A DNA stretch of 64,000 nt from contig JASAMV010007821.1 of the NCBI GenBank assembly GCA_030248065.1, positions 1 to 64,000 of the forward strand, in the 5' to 3' direction. This stretch comes from Rhynchonema sp. JSB1_4. Its lineage: Eukaryota; Nematoda; Chromadorea; Monhysterida; Xyalidae. Made by a program: the position numbers and the translations under genes. Each line of letters starts with the position of its first letter. Positions within the stretch are counted from its first letter, which is position 1. Shown here one piece after another: positions 1 through 9,398 of the stretch. The notes beneath the pieces were generated by a model. That model was not told where the DNA came from. It ran no database searches and was given only the letters and a program-made list of their open reading frames with translations.

Positions 1-183
1 TATGTTGCACGTAACGAAAGACCAATTGATTTATGCAGGGGCACGAATACATGCACGAGTGTCGAGTCACCACGTTGGGATGAACGGGGAGAGCTGTCAG
101 CATCTTGACAATGTTTATTTGTCAAGCATGCAACTTTTATTTGCTGACTCTTCTCAAGAATAGAAAGTCTGGCTGGGGAGGAA

Positions 184-2312
184 ATGAGGTGCTCTGACCA
201 GATGCAACAACAACAATGCGTACATTATTTTAGAAGTGCAAGCAATGACGGCGGCAGCATCGGCAGCACGACTGGTTCAGACGAAGATTTGGTGAGCACC
301 TCGATTTTCTACATTGGTTTACAGCAAGCAACATCATTGTATAGTTTGATTATATTTCGACATAGTGTATAGGCCCCATTCAGCGATGTTTGGAGCTGGC
401 TGGGTCGACGCCATTCTAAATGAATATTTCACAGGCTTTGCCAATTCAGGCAAAGACCGATTGAACATTGCTTGCTGCGTGGCGCAAAGACACGTGGCCT
501 GTCACAACAATGTTCAATGGCTCTGCATCTGAATTGGCAATGCCTGAAACATTCATTAAGAATGGCGTCGACCCAGCCCGCTTCAAACATCGCTGAATGG
601 GGTCTATGCACCATGTCGAAATATAATCAACAGACTATAATACAGTTTGACAAGCGTGGATGTGCTCGACGACGAACTCCTGTGCCTGACACAAAACCGT
701 ATGCGCCGATCGTAAACCTGCTCAACAATTGGCAGTGTCTGCCACCAGGGGCGCAGGTACTGGACAAGGCAGTCAGGCAAGCCTTCCAGAACACAACTGC
801 CAACGTGTTTGCCGAAGACGCTGAAACGGCGGATTACTTCCGTCATTCATGGACCAAAAGTGACTCTGTCGTGTTTCTGCATGGAGATTGTGTTTTTCTC
901 ATGACCTATGAATACGCTTTACATAGAATCAACTGCGTCACTAAAATGGGTCTGGTCAACTACCGAACGTGGATGTACTTCCGAGATTTTCGACTCCGTT
1001 GCCCACAGAAACGTCCAGAGCTTGGACGAATGCAGAACAATTTGTGAAATTCAGGGTAAATAACGAACAAAATTGCTTCACTTACGAAGAAACGTATTGC
1101 CGAACTATTACTTTGCACGGCCGTAGTTTGTTCTTCAGCCAACTGCCATTTCGTTTCGTACAGCGCCTCGACGCAAAGGTGTGCCGAAGGCAACGACTTT
1201 AAGGTTCGTTTCGATGTCGCCAAGCTAATTCGCTATCCGTGCAACGGCGCGTTCTCGGACGCTGTTATTTCGCAAATAGTACCCGAACTGAATGGTTAGT
1301 TTTGGCATTGTTTACTGGCTAGGCATGTTTTACTCTTGATTTTAACTGTAGGTGGTACAGGTAGGTATAGTCCGTCCATCAGCTCATGTTACTTTGTGAT
1401 GCTGCTGGCCGACTTGTTCCCTTCCTCCACGTCCCAATGAAAGAGAAATTGAGTTTCCGAAAAGAAATTATTTTTGCTCCTAAATTGTGTTTTTATGAAG
1501 TCGACGTGTTTTGTCCATTTTAATTTAATTTATTTTTAAATTTGATCGAACTCAATCTTTTTCGACGCATTTTATCATTTTTTTAGTTGTTTTTTTTGCA
1601 AAATCGGTCACACTCAATTTCTCTTTCATTAGAACGTGGAGGAAGGAAACAAAGCAGCCAGCAGCAACGAAAAGTGATTATACAGCAGCCACCTGGTTTT
1701 TTGAACCTGTTCGAAAGGGCGTGCTCAGAGTTACTCGCAGCAAAACCAAGCGCTCTGTTCAGTTCGCCACTAACAATCCGTTACTGCACGTATTCGATTC
1801 GAGAGAATTTGAGCCATGTATTCTGCTCAACGTTTTAATCGCAGAATCATCGCTGATTTGGCGCGATGTTGACCTCTGTGATGAAGCAGTGCAGGAGAGC
1901 TTGGAGACCTCACCATCTGCCATGTATTACATTGAAGCAGTGTGGTCCCTCGATCAGTGCAAACGGTTGTGTTATCACGACATCATTGAAGCAGTCAATA
2001 AGCCAGGTGAGCGATGGTCGGTTGGTGCAGTACTTAACATTATCGTTAAAAAATCAACCTTTTTGACCTTCAGGACATGCACGCTGCAATGGCATTGTGT
2101 TTGTCAACCAAACGAACGAAAAAGAATGCGTCGTCATACGGGGTCAATTTGGCGGACTGTGTCCGTACTACGCATCCGGCGTTCACTTTACAGTCGCCAA
2201 ATCGATAAACACGAACGGCAGTTCTAGCTCGCCACTTCATACCGAAGAAATTGGCGGCCAAGACGACGACACTGACACAGTGCTTCCTATTCTTGACACA
2301 CGACGGCCATGA
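184..2312 (+). CDS. PAN/Apple-domain protein, multi-exon
   Basis: Supported exons are 1139-1294, 1686-2006 and 2074-2312 (stop), preceded by an exon ending at 1055. All these junctions are phase 1, as is common for shuffled extracellular modules. Two Apple/PAN-like modules appear. The first joins SLDECRTIC (exon ending 1055) to NCHFVSYSASTQRC. The second joins SLDQCKRLC to RCNGIVFVNQTNEKEC. The spacing C-x3-C, then C and C about 10 residues apart, fits the family, which binds proteins or sugars outside the cell. Candidate 5' exons are 184-291 (ATG, good donor gtgagc) and one starting at 646, but their joins are not phase-proven and no signal peptide was seen. The acidic tail QDDDTDT ends at a TGA. 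If a donor before that stop is used, the protein could continue into the DEG/ENaC gene downstream. Function is inferred from the domains only. Confidence 0.55.
346..630. mobile_element. Snapback MITE (long inverted repeat)
   Basis: An imperfect inverted repeat with arms of roughly 120 bases. The outer ends read TTGATTATATTTCGACAT on the left and its complement on the right, and GGCTGGGTCGACGCCATTCT occurs in both arms. It lies between the candidate exon ending at 291 and the exon starting at 646, so it is probably intronic. No clear target duplication was found and the superfamily is unknown. Confidence 0.7.
1413..1654. mobile_element. MITE in Apple-protein intron
   Basis: Terminal inverted repeats of about 35 bases: CCTTCCTCCACGT followed by AATGAAAGAGAAATTGAGT at the left, and the complement at the right. 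The A/T-rich centre has no ORF worth calling. It fills most of the intron between 1294 and 1686, whose flanking exons join in phase. Confidence 0.65.
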
Positions 2313-2461
2313 GATCTGAGCTGTTGACAGAGTTGCAGGTACAAACCCTGTCATCACACCATTTCGCGTTTTGTGTTGTTTGCAAAGAAGAACTGAAAGA
2401 AGCACACGCGAATGGCTTGAGTGTTAATGTGAGCGCTGTTTTGCTAACCCGTGGTTATCAG

Positions 2462-3056
2462 GCTCAGTTTCTTCATAGACGCTTCTGGCAGGAATATGAA
2501 GCACTGCGATCTGGAAATATGGAGATTCGTGGGAATCTGCCGAACAAGACGGTGGTCCGTTGTTCAGTGACAATTTCTTTCTTCCACTTGCAACGACTTT
2601 TTGCCGTTTTGACTGACTATAGCTGCATCAATGATGGTACTGATTTGGTGGCATCAGATGTTCCTCATTGGCTTCTTCAGACCGTCTGTTGCGAGCGAGC
2701 AAACGTTCATTGGACGCAATGGATGAGCTTTACGACGCGTCGCTGCGGTACATGACAGTGGCCGAAGTCGAGGAATTGTACTCACTCGCTTATTGGAGTT
2801 ACACAAGTATTGTGCACGATTCTGAAACATCCACAGGTTATTGTTCGTGTTTTCCTGTCGTTCGTTATACATACTGTACGTTCTCGCAATTAATGCAAGC
2901 CGCAAAGACACTGCCTAGGCTGCGCCGAATTAGAGTTGGAACATTTTTCTGGAACACCGGCTCTTATTGTGCGTCAGTGTTCCACTGAACCGAGCGTGAG
3001 AGCAAAACATCAGACTGAAGCCCATCAAAGCCCAAACAATAAGTTTGCTGCGAGCC
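2462..3056 (+). CDS. Unresolved candidate exons between Apple and DEG/ENaC genes
   Basis: Two exon-like stretches have good splice signals. Positions 2462-2551 follow ttatcag and end before gtggtcc (begins AQFLHRRFWQEYEALRSG). Positions 2681-2838 follow ttcttcag and end before gttatt (contains LDAMDELYDASLRYMTVAEV, probably helical). Their phases do not join directly, so an exon is missing or one call is wrong. They could be the 3' part of the Apple gene, the 5' part of the DEG/ENaC gene, or a bridge that makes the two a single gene. No family was recognised. Confidence 0.3.
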
Positions 3057-6000
3057 ATGGGTGAAATCAAACTCGTGATCAGTCCGGTCCGGTACGGCCT
3101 GTCCTTGGCCACGTCACTTATGGCATTTTTACTTTGTCGTGATTTTTGTTGGTGTCTGTCAGCGTAAAAGATTGAATCGGACGGGATCGTTGACTCGGTT
3201 TCATTCCATGGAAGTCAATATTGTTCAGGTACCCAATGGTCTGATAAGCAACGCGTGTGTGAGAAAAGATCGTACAAGAGTCAGAGTTGGTTGCTGTTGA
3301 ATGAGTGCAAACGACAATGCGAAGAGGATGCTCGTTGGTTTTGCAAACAAGCTCGTTGCTTTTTTGAACACGGAAAAATTCATTATCACTTTGATCCACC
3401 CCATGCAGCCTATTGTCGATCGATCTATTTCCTACCGATATATCAAGAATTCACTGACGAATACTTCCTTGAGCACGAGAGTATGACATTTGGCACGTGT
3501 TTTATGGCCTACGACACCTACCGCCACGCGAAATGCGTAAAGAGATATGCGTTCTACTACTCTGAGATCGAACGGCCGGTGGAACCAACACGTGAGCACA
3601 TGGAACACTGGTCAAATTAGCCTGTGTAGAGACCAATTAAGGTGAACAAGACACGAATGGCACACACACGTTACTTCATAAGTCTGTCAGAAAAATAGTA
3701 CCACAAACACCGCTTCTCAAAACCAAAGAAGATCAACATTCCCATTAGATTGTGACAAGTGTTCAAAGAAAGTGTTATAAGCTTCTTTGGTCACCAGTGA
3801 TTTGGACAGGGCGTTTCAATCCAGCAGTTGCTCACGACGACACATGCGGCCTGATCATTTCAGTGCAGTCCATCCAACTCGATCGACTGGATTTCGAGCA
3901 GGAATGTGTGAGCATGCATTTCACGTCGTTGAGCAAGGTCAAACAGCTACACTGGCATTTCCTACAACGCGTCTACAACATCTATGAGACTGCTCACCAT
4001 CGGCACACGTCCCCGCCGGCAATTTTATATCATAGCATTTACAAAAACTGGTGGGTCAGTTTCGACAGTCGTTTCGGCGACCCGCCGATGCGCTATTCGA
4101 TCGGCGACAATCAACAGCAAATAATACACAACGCCGTCAGCGACGAACTGATCGCACGTTTCGGCGTCAATCACAGATACGAACTGAAGGACACGGACGA
4201 CGGTCATTGCGATCAGACACGCAATGGGTACACGATCAGGAACGTGGCCGAGCGAAACGTCAACATCGAGACCGAGCAGGATGCAGTCAGGAATCTGTCG
4301 CGCGTCGGCAACAAGATTCAACCGATGCTGCCGATGGACAAGTGCACTTTTGTCTGCTCGATACCGTCGTACCAGAAAATGCTGGCGTGCACGCCGAGCA
4401 CCATCAAAGGTTGGTGTCCGCATGCATGATTATCAACACACATTTAGCTCATCCATGTGTGTTCCTCCTATTGTGCAGATGGTATGATGGGGCATGCGTG
4501 TTTTACCAATCTGTGCCACATGCAGCCAGTGAGCAAGTGACTAGCTGCAACTCTTAGGCCGCATTCACAATGCAAGCGGATTAGCGGATTAGCGGGCGAG
4601 ATGCGCACGCTTTTGCATTCACAATGCTAAACTAGACAGTGCAGTGCTTATGATATTGGGTGATATTTTCGAAACGGTGTAAAGGTCAGTTGGGTGTAAA
4701 GGTCGGTGGAAAGCTCGGTCGATAGCTCAGTGTGATAGACCTCGGTGTAAACTTGAAACATTCCACGTTAATAACAGGCAATGTTTCACGTTTACACCGA
4801 GCTACGCCGACCGAGCTTTCGACCGAACTTTACACCGACCTTTACGCCCAACTGATCTTTACACCGTTTCGAAAATTCCACCCATTGATATCACACACGC
4901 GAAGGTTTGTTCGTGCATAAACACTGCGTCCTGAGGCGCATGTGGTCGAAGTTTGGCTAATATTACAATGGTCAACTCAAGTGGTCAAATCACTTCGTCA
5001 ACTCACAGCAGTCCCAAATAAATACGAGAAATAATACATGGCATTCGGGGTGAGTTGACGAATCTACAATGTAAGTTGACAAAGTGATTCGACCACTTGA
5101 GTTGACCACTCTAATATACGCCTATGTGTTATTCGTGCTATTTTCGTGATCGGTGTTCCTATATTTCTGTTTGTTGGTTGGAAATGCTGCAATCCAATGA
5201 AACATTCAGAATAACAACATTTGATTGATTTGATGCGTGTAATTTGCCATTTGTTGAACAAAGAAAGACACAAACAACAAAATTTTGAAGTAAATCTACT
5301 TTTCACCTAAACTCGGACAACGTGCATTGTGAGCGCAAACACTTTTTGTGGATTAGCGGGTTAGCGGATTAGCGGGTCTCCAATTAGCTGACCCGCTAAT
5401 CCGCTTTTTCAATTTCCATTGTGAATGCAAAAGCGTGCGCGAAAAGCGGGCCCAACAAAGCGGGCCCGAAATCCGCAACCCGCTAATCCGCTAATCCGCT
5501 AACCCGCTAATCCGCTGCATTGTGAATGCGGCCTTAGTGCGGTGGTGTGCAGTCAACGATTTTTCAAAACCTAATCCGAGTGAAATCCAACGCCGATCAA
5601 ACAAGTTACATAGGTTATTTCTGCAGCGGATTTACATGCATATACCGCCTATTATTCCACCACACAGGCCCAACGACGCAGAGGGACCAGTCGCTGGTTA
5701 ACTGCACATTGGACACCCTCATATGGAACCACACCACATACATCGCATACAAATACCACGGTGCGCATTCTACATTAAAAAAAACACCAAACACAAGCAA
5801 CACGCTGCGTTGTACAATATTCATATGCAACTTATGTATATTTCCAACCAATATTTCCAAGAGTGGGTTGCTGTGCTGCATTTGCACGAAGTGTGCTGGA
5901 TTCAGCAGTTCCACAAAAACTAACCGAGAGCTAAGTTTTCGAATATCAGCAATGTAACCGTCCGTTTGGAAGTTGCAAAGAGACAATGCCAAGCGATATG

Positions 6001-6572
6001 CTCGCTTTTCTGCACACACACACACACACACAAGTGCGATGTTTAGACCAGTTTTACCACGTTCACTCGAAAAAATTGAAATCAAGCAAAAGAAGTGGCC
6101 TGCTTTTTTTCGCCGTAAAAGAATGCGCACTGCTGGCGTGCCATGTCAACCATTCGGCATGTGCGACGGCATCAAGAAACACTCGCCGTTGCACATCCAC
6201 CAATTGAATACGACCACCGATCCGGAGTTCATTAGGTGCAGAGAGGCGTGCGCCAACTATTACGTGCCAACGGATGGGCCGCCGTGCGACTACTACGACT
6301 ACGCGCTGACCGAACAACGTCAACGCGATCAGCAACGACGAGATCGAGCCTATGGCATCAAGCTGCAGCTGCAGTTCGATTACGGCCAGCCGTTCTTCGC
6401 CACCATCCAGGAGTACACGTTCAATATGGCCAAATTTCTCGCCGATGTCGGCGGCACGTTGGATCTGTGGATTGGCGCCGGGCTCATGTCGCTCATTCAC
6501 GTCGCGACCTACTTCATCAAGATGGGCGCGAAGATGCTGATGCGACGGCAGAGGTGTGCGGGGCTCTTTTGA
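3057..6572 (+). CDS. DEG/ENaC (amiloride-sensitive type) sodium channel subunit
   Basis: The last exon (from about 6122 to the TGA at 6570-6572) has the family's C-terminal hallmarks: a Cys-rich stretch (CREACANYY..PPCDYYDYAL), ATIQEYTF, then the pore/TM2 motif LADVGGTLDLWIGAGLMS, matching the conserved GG-x-LGLW-x-G pattern. The exon ending at 4409 carries KCTFVCSIPSYQKMLACTP, which resembles the ASC signature C-x3-C...C-x-P. The exon from about 3231 to about 3591 has another Apple-like Cys pattern (LLLNECKRQCEEDARWFCKQ). The ATG at 3057 opens a frame with a hydrophobic stretch (RYGLSLATSLMAFLL) that could be TM1, but this start is tentative. The family forms trimeric, mostly sodium-selective plasma-membrane channels gated by protons, peptides or force. 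A 977-bp MITE fills the intron after 4409. Short cytoplasmic tail. Confidence 0.7.
4657..4885. mobile_element. Palindromic MITE nested in the Tourist-like element
   Basis: Arms of about 100 bases, beginning TGGGTG(G)ATATTTTCGAAACGG and containing several GGTGTAAAGGTCGGTG-like repeats. TGATAT flanks both sides (4651-4656 and 4886-4891). A second member is at 27269-27477. Confidence 0.75.
4967..5112. mobile_element. Short MITE of the GTGGTCAACTC family, nested
   Basis: Inverted ends carry TGGTCAACTCAAGTGGTC, then ATCACTT and GTCAACT. It lies inside the Tourist-like element. A related element is at 31945-32081, and looser GTCGTCAAC relatives are at 30067-30186, near 15907 and near 32189. Confidence 0.65.
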
Positions 6573-6582
6573 CGGCTGATAG

Positions 6583-7289
6583 CAGGGTTGAAAAAAAATT
6601 TTTTTTATTAACGAGCTTTTTTTAAAAAAAAAAATTTTTTTTTGATTTTTTTTTGACGAAAAATTTTTTTATTAGAAAAAGTGTTGCAAACGACGTTTCA
6701 GGATAAATGAAATCGATACAACATATTTTTCAAAAATTGAAAAATTTTCGCCTCAGACCGAACTTGTGTGGTGACACCCGGTAGTATTGTGCAGATTCCA
6801 TGGTCTCCGACCAGTCTGGAGGTTGATGTTCACTAACGATGTTACTCTGATGTATTGTAGCATGCCGTACAACGTATTTTAATGCATCTAATGCCGTATA
6901 TCTGATATACGACCATCAAAATATCGATTACAGCCCAAATCTTGCGCGTCAGATCGACTTTGCGCGCCCGGTTTTGCACCAGACCTGCATATGTACATGT
7001 GTAGTAGCATGTAGTAGTACATTATCGGTGCTACATCACTATAAAAGACCAGCCCCGCGCATCCCTGTACGGATTTGGGGACAATACAGGGCGCCGCAGG
7101 CGCGATTTTTGAAAAATTGTCTCGTCCACAGAAAAAAAGTGCCAATTTTTTGCCTCGAAAAAGGCCATTTTTGGACATTTTAGCCCATTTTGGGCAACTT
7201 TTTTTTATTAAAAAAAAGCAAAATCTGAGTTTCAAAAAAAATTTTTTTTTAAATTTTTTTAATTGACCACTTTTTTTGAAACAACCCTA
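6583..7289. mobile_element. Degenerate hAT-like MITE, A/T-rich
   Basis: Left end CAGGGTTGAAAAAAAATTTT and right end TTTTTTTGAAACAACCCTA resemble the ends of the clearer hAT-like elements at 41425 and 43878. The 8 bases on each side do not match, so the border is uncertain. It begins 10 bases after the DEG/ENaC stop codon, so the 3' UTR of that gene probably runs into it. Confidence 0.5.
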
Positions 7290-7406
7290 GTACATACTGT
7301 ACTGTCGTCAAATCAAGCGCAGTAACACATGAGACCCAAGAAGTGACCGCGATAAATAAATACATGTGATTTGACGCGCATTACTATAATCCTCACACAG
7401 TGGATA

Positions 7407-8121
7407 TCTATACTACTAAAACAGGAAGGCGTATGTATGTATGTATGTCTGTCTGTCTGTCTGTCTGTGGCCCCCTCCCTCTCTTTTCACTCTCCTCTCT
7501 TTCCCTTCCCTCCCTCCTTTTTTCTTTCCTTTCCCCTTCCTTCCCTTTTCTCTTCTCTTTCCTTCTTTTTCCAATTTTCACTCTCCTCTCTTTCCCTTCC
7601 TTCCCTCCTTTTTTCTTTGCTTTCCCCTTCCTTCCCTTTTCTCTTCTCTTTCTTTCTTTTTTCCAATTCCCTTTTCCCCCTTCTTGACCTCCCCTCCTCT
7701 TTTTTCTTCCGTCCTTCTCAGGCCAGTCTCCTCTCTTTCCCTTCCCTCCCACCTTTCTCAAGCCCATTTTCCACTCTCCCCCTTCTATTTTTAACTCCGT
7801 TTCCGCCCTTCCTTCCCTTTTCTCTTCTCTTTCCTTCTTTTTTTCAATTCCCTTTTCCCCCTTCTTGACCTCCCCTCCTCTTTCCCTTCCCTCCCACCTT
7901 TCTCAAGCCCATTTTCCACTCTCCTCCTCCTATTTTTAACTCCGTTTCCCCTTTGTTATCTTCCGTTTCTTTTCCACCACGCTTCACTCCATTGACCGCT
8001 GCCTGCCGTCTATGACGGGTCAATTTTCACGGGTAACTTTGGGTATGCTAACGGGTCTTCGGGGGGGGGGGGGGCACGGGCGCGGCGCTGTAGCCGGGCC
8101 GTAGGCACGGGTCCCGTCTAG
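7407..8121 (+). mobile_element. Non-autonomous Helitron, long copy
   Basis: Textbook Helitron borders: host A (7406) then TCTATACTACTAAAACAGG at the 5' end, and a sub-terminal GC-rich hairpin (GGCACGGGTCCCGT) followed by CTAG (8118-8121) and host T at the 3' end. There is no Rep/helicase ORF. The first roughly 75 and last roughly 105 bases match the 196-bp copy at 9864-10059; the middle is a pyrimidine-rich tract that the short copy lacks. Confidence 0.88.
7471..8013. repeat. Polypyrimidine tract inside the long Helitron
   Basis: About 540 bases almost purely C/T on the + strand, built from imperfect direct repeats (CTCTCCTCTCTTTCCCTTCC, CTTTCTCAAGCCCATTTTCC and others recur). The long Ser/Phe/Pro and Lys/Glu/Gly reading frames here are products of low complexity, not genes. 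Confidence 0.85.
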
Positions 8122-9398
8122 TACAATAAAATAGCATACTTCCAACAGTTCAGGTATTTTCACTTTAGCGTTGTGGGATAAGCTGTCGATAAACGGATAA
8201 AGAATATGGCACTCTATTGCGTCGTATTATTTGAAATAGCCTAGAAACGTAGGGACGAGTCCAGTTGATTTTGTGTTATTACCCACGTCAAGTGGGACCT
8301 GGATTTGCATTGGTGATTTACAGGCCGATCAGACTCGTGTGTTGTGTAAGGTTAATTGATTTGGTCGTTTTCATAAAATCCAGGCATCGAAGTGCGATAG
8401 CAAGAGTGGTGGGCGAGCAGTTGAGACAAGTGACCGCTGTAACTGCTGCTGACGGCGCTGCAACTGACCAGACCAGCACTATGTGATATAAATATCTGTC
8501 GACCTTATACTTGTCGCTTCAGGAAACTTAAAAATTGTGTCTACAGTGTGGACTTTATTGATATTATCCCATAATTAAGGGCAGCACAGGCATTCGATGC
8601 ACGAGCCAATCAGTTCCTCATATGGGCTCGGTGAAACATCAACTTCGGGCGCCGGCAGCCATCAAAATTTGATGTTTCACCGGGACAGCAATACAATCAA
8701 CTGACCTGTTCGTGCATCAAAATGACTGTGCTGCCTTTAACTGTGCGACAACTGAAGCAGTCTGTCAATTAGTCGTTGTCAATGTAGCATATGCGACGTT
8801 AGAAACGAATGCATGCAGCTAGATGTTTCACATATGTATGCTGGCTTTGATTCGCAATACAATGTTCCTTGATCTCGATACGAAGTGAATTTCTCGATTT
8901 GTATACTTCCTTAAGTACTAGAGAGACACCTGTGATCAAATGACTTTATCATTAGCGCTTCCGTTAGTGCTCTTCGTGCACATGAAGCTGGTTTCTCTGA
9001 TCCTCAGGTAGGTTGTTTTAGCTCCAAGTTAACTGACAGACAATCGCATTTTTCCGCATTACATGATGCGCAAAATTCCAAGTACAAAAGCGACGAATTT
9101 AACCAGGGCAACGTGGCTGTGGGCAACGGCAGTTCGTTCTGGCACTGTGAATGTGAAGTAAATTGTGCAGTTTCCTTTCGTCAACCTCTTTGCTAGTTTC
9201 CATACCCAATCAAGACTACTTGACTGGATCATATTTTTTGTCGAGGTCAAATTACAGTTACGTGGCAGCGGGGATCCGCACTGAACTCGGCCGTTGCGAA
9301 CATACAGATAGCATCACAGTATTCTTTCTAAAAAGACAGCAAATTTCAAGACTTCGTCGTTATATTCCTTGATCATCATTCATATCCGAAGCCCAATC
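8122..9398. other. Spacer before the TSP1 gene
   Basis: Apart from the TTAA-flanked MITE, nothing firm is seen. A Cys-containing open stretch near 9066-9190 (DEFNQGNVAVGN.., then CECEVNC) could be an exon but has no partner in phase, so it is left uncalled. The region should hold the promoter and 5' UTR of the gene starting at 9399. Confidence 0.4.
8579..8736. mobile_element. piggyBac-like MITE, TTAA duplication
   Basis: Inverted ends GGGCAGCACAG and CTGTGCTGCCT are flanked by TTAA on both sides (8575-8578 and 8737-8740). The inner arms share GATGCACGA and GATGTTTCACCG-type sequence. It is 158 bp long and has no ORF. The TTAA duplication is the piggyBac signature. Confidence 0.75.

Larger units (their letters stand above)
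4557..5533. mobile_element. Tourist/Harbinger-like MITE, TTA duplication
   Basis: Termini GGCCGCATTCACAATGC and the exact complement are flanked by TTA on both sides (4554-4556 and 5534-5536). Sub-terminal arrays of GCGGATTAGCGG repeat in opposite orientation at each end. The 3-bp TTA duplication fits PIF/Harbinger. There is no transposase ORF. Two other palindromic elements lie inside (4657-4885 and 4967-5112). It sits in a DEG/ENaC intron. Confidence 0.85.

Noticed and set aside
472..1047. 191-codon frame treated as one exon
   Set aside because: Its 5' third lies inside the snapback MITE. The Cys-rich Apple sequence at its 3' end is in a different frame that joins in phase to the next exons.
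7371..7868. Long open frames in the pyrimidine-rich tract on both strands
   Set aside because: Low-complexity sequence inside a Helitron; open by composition, with no start context, domain or splice partner.
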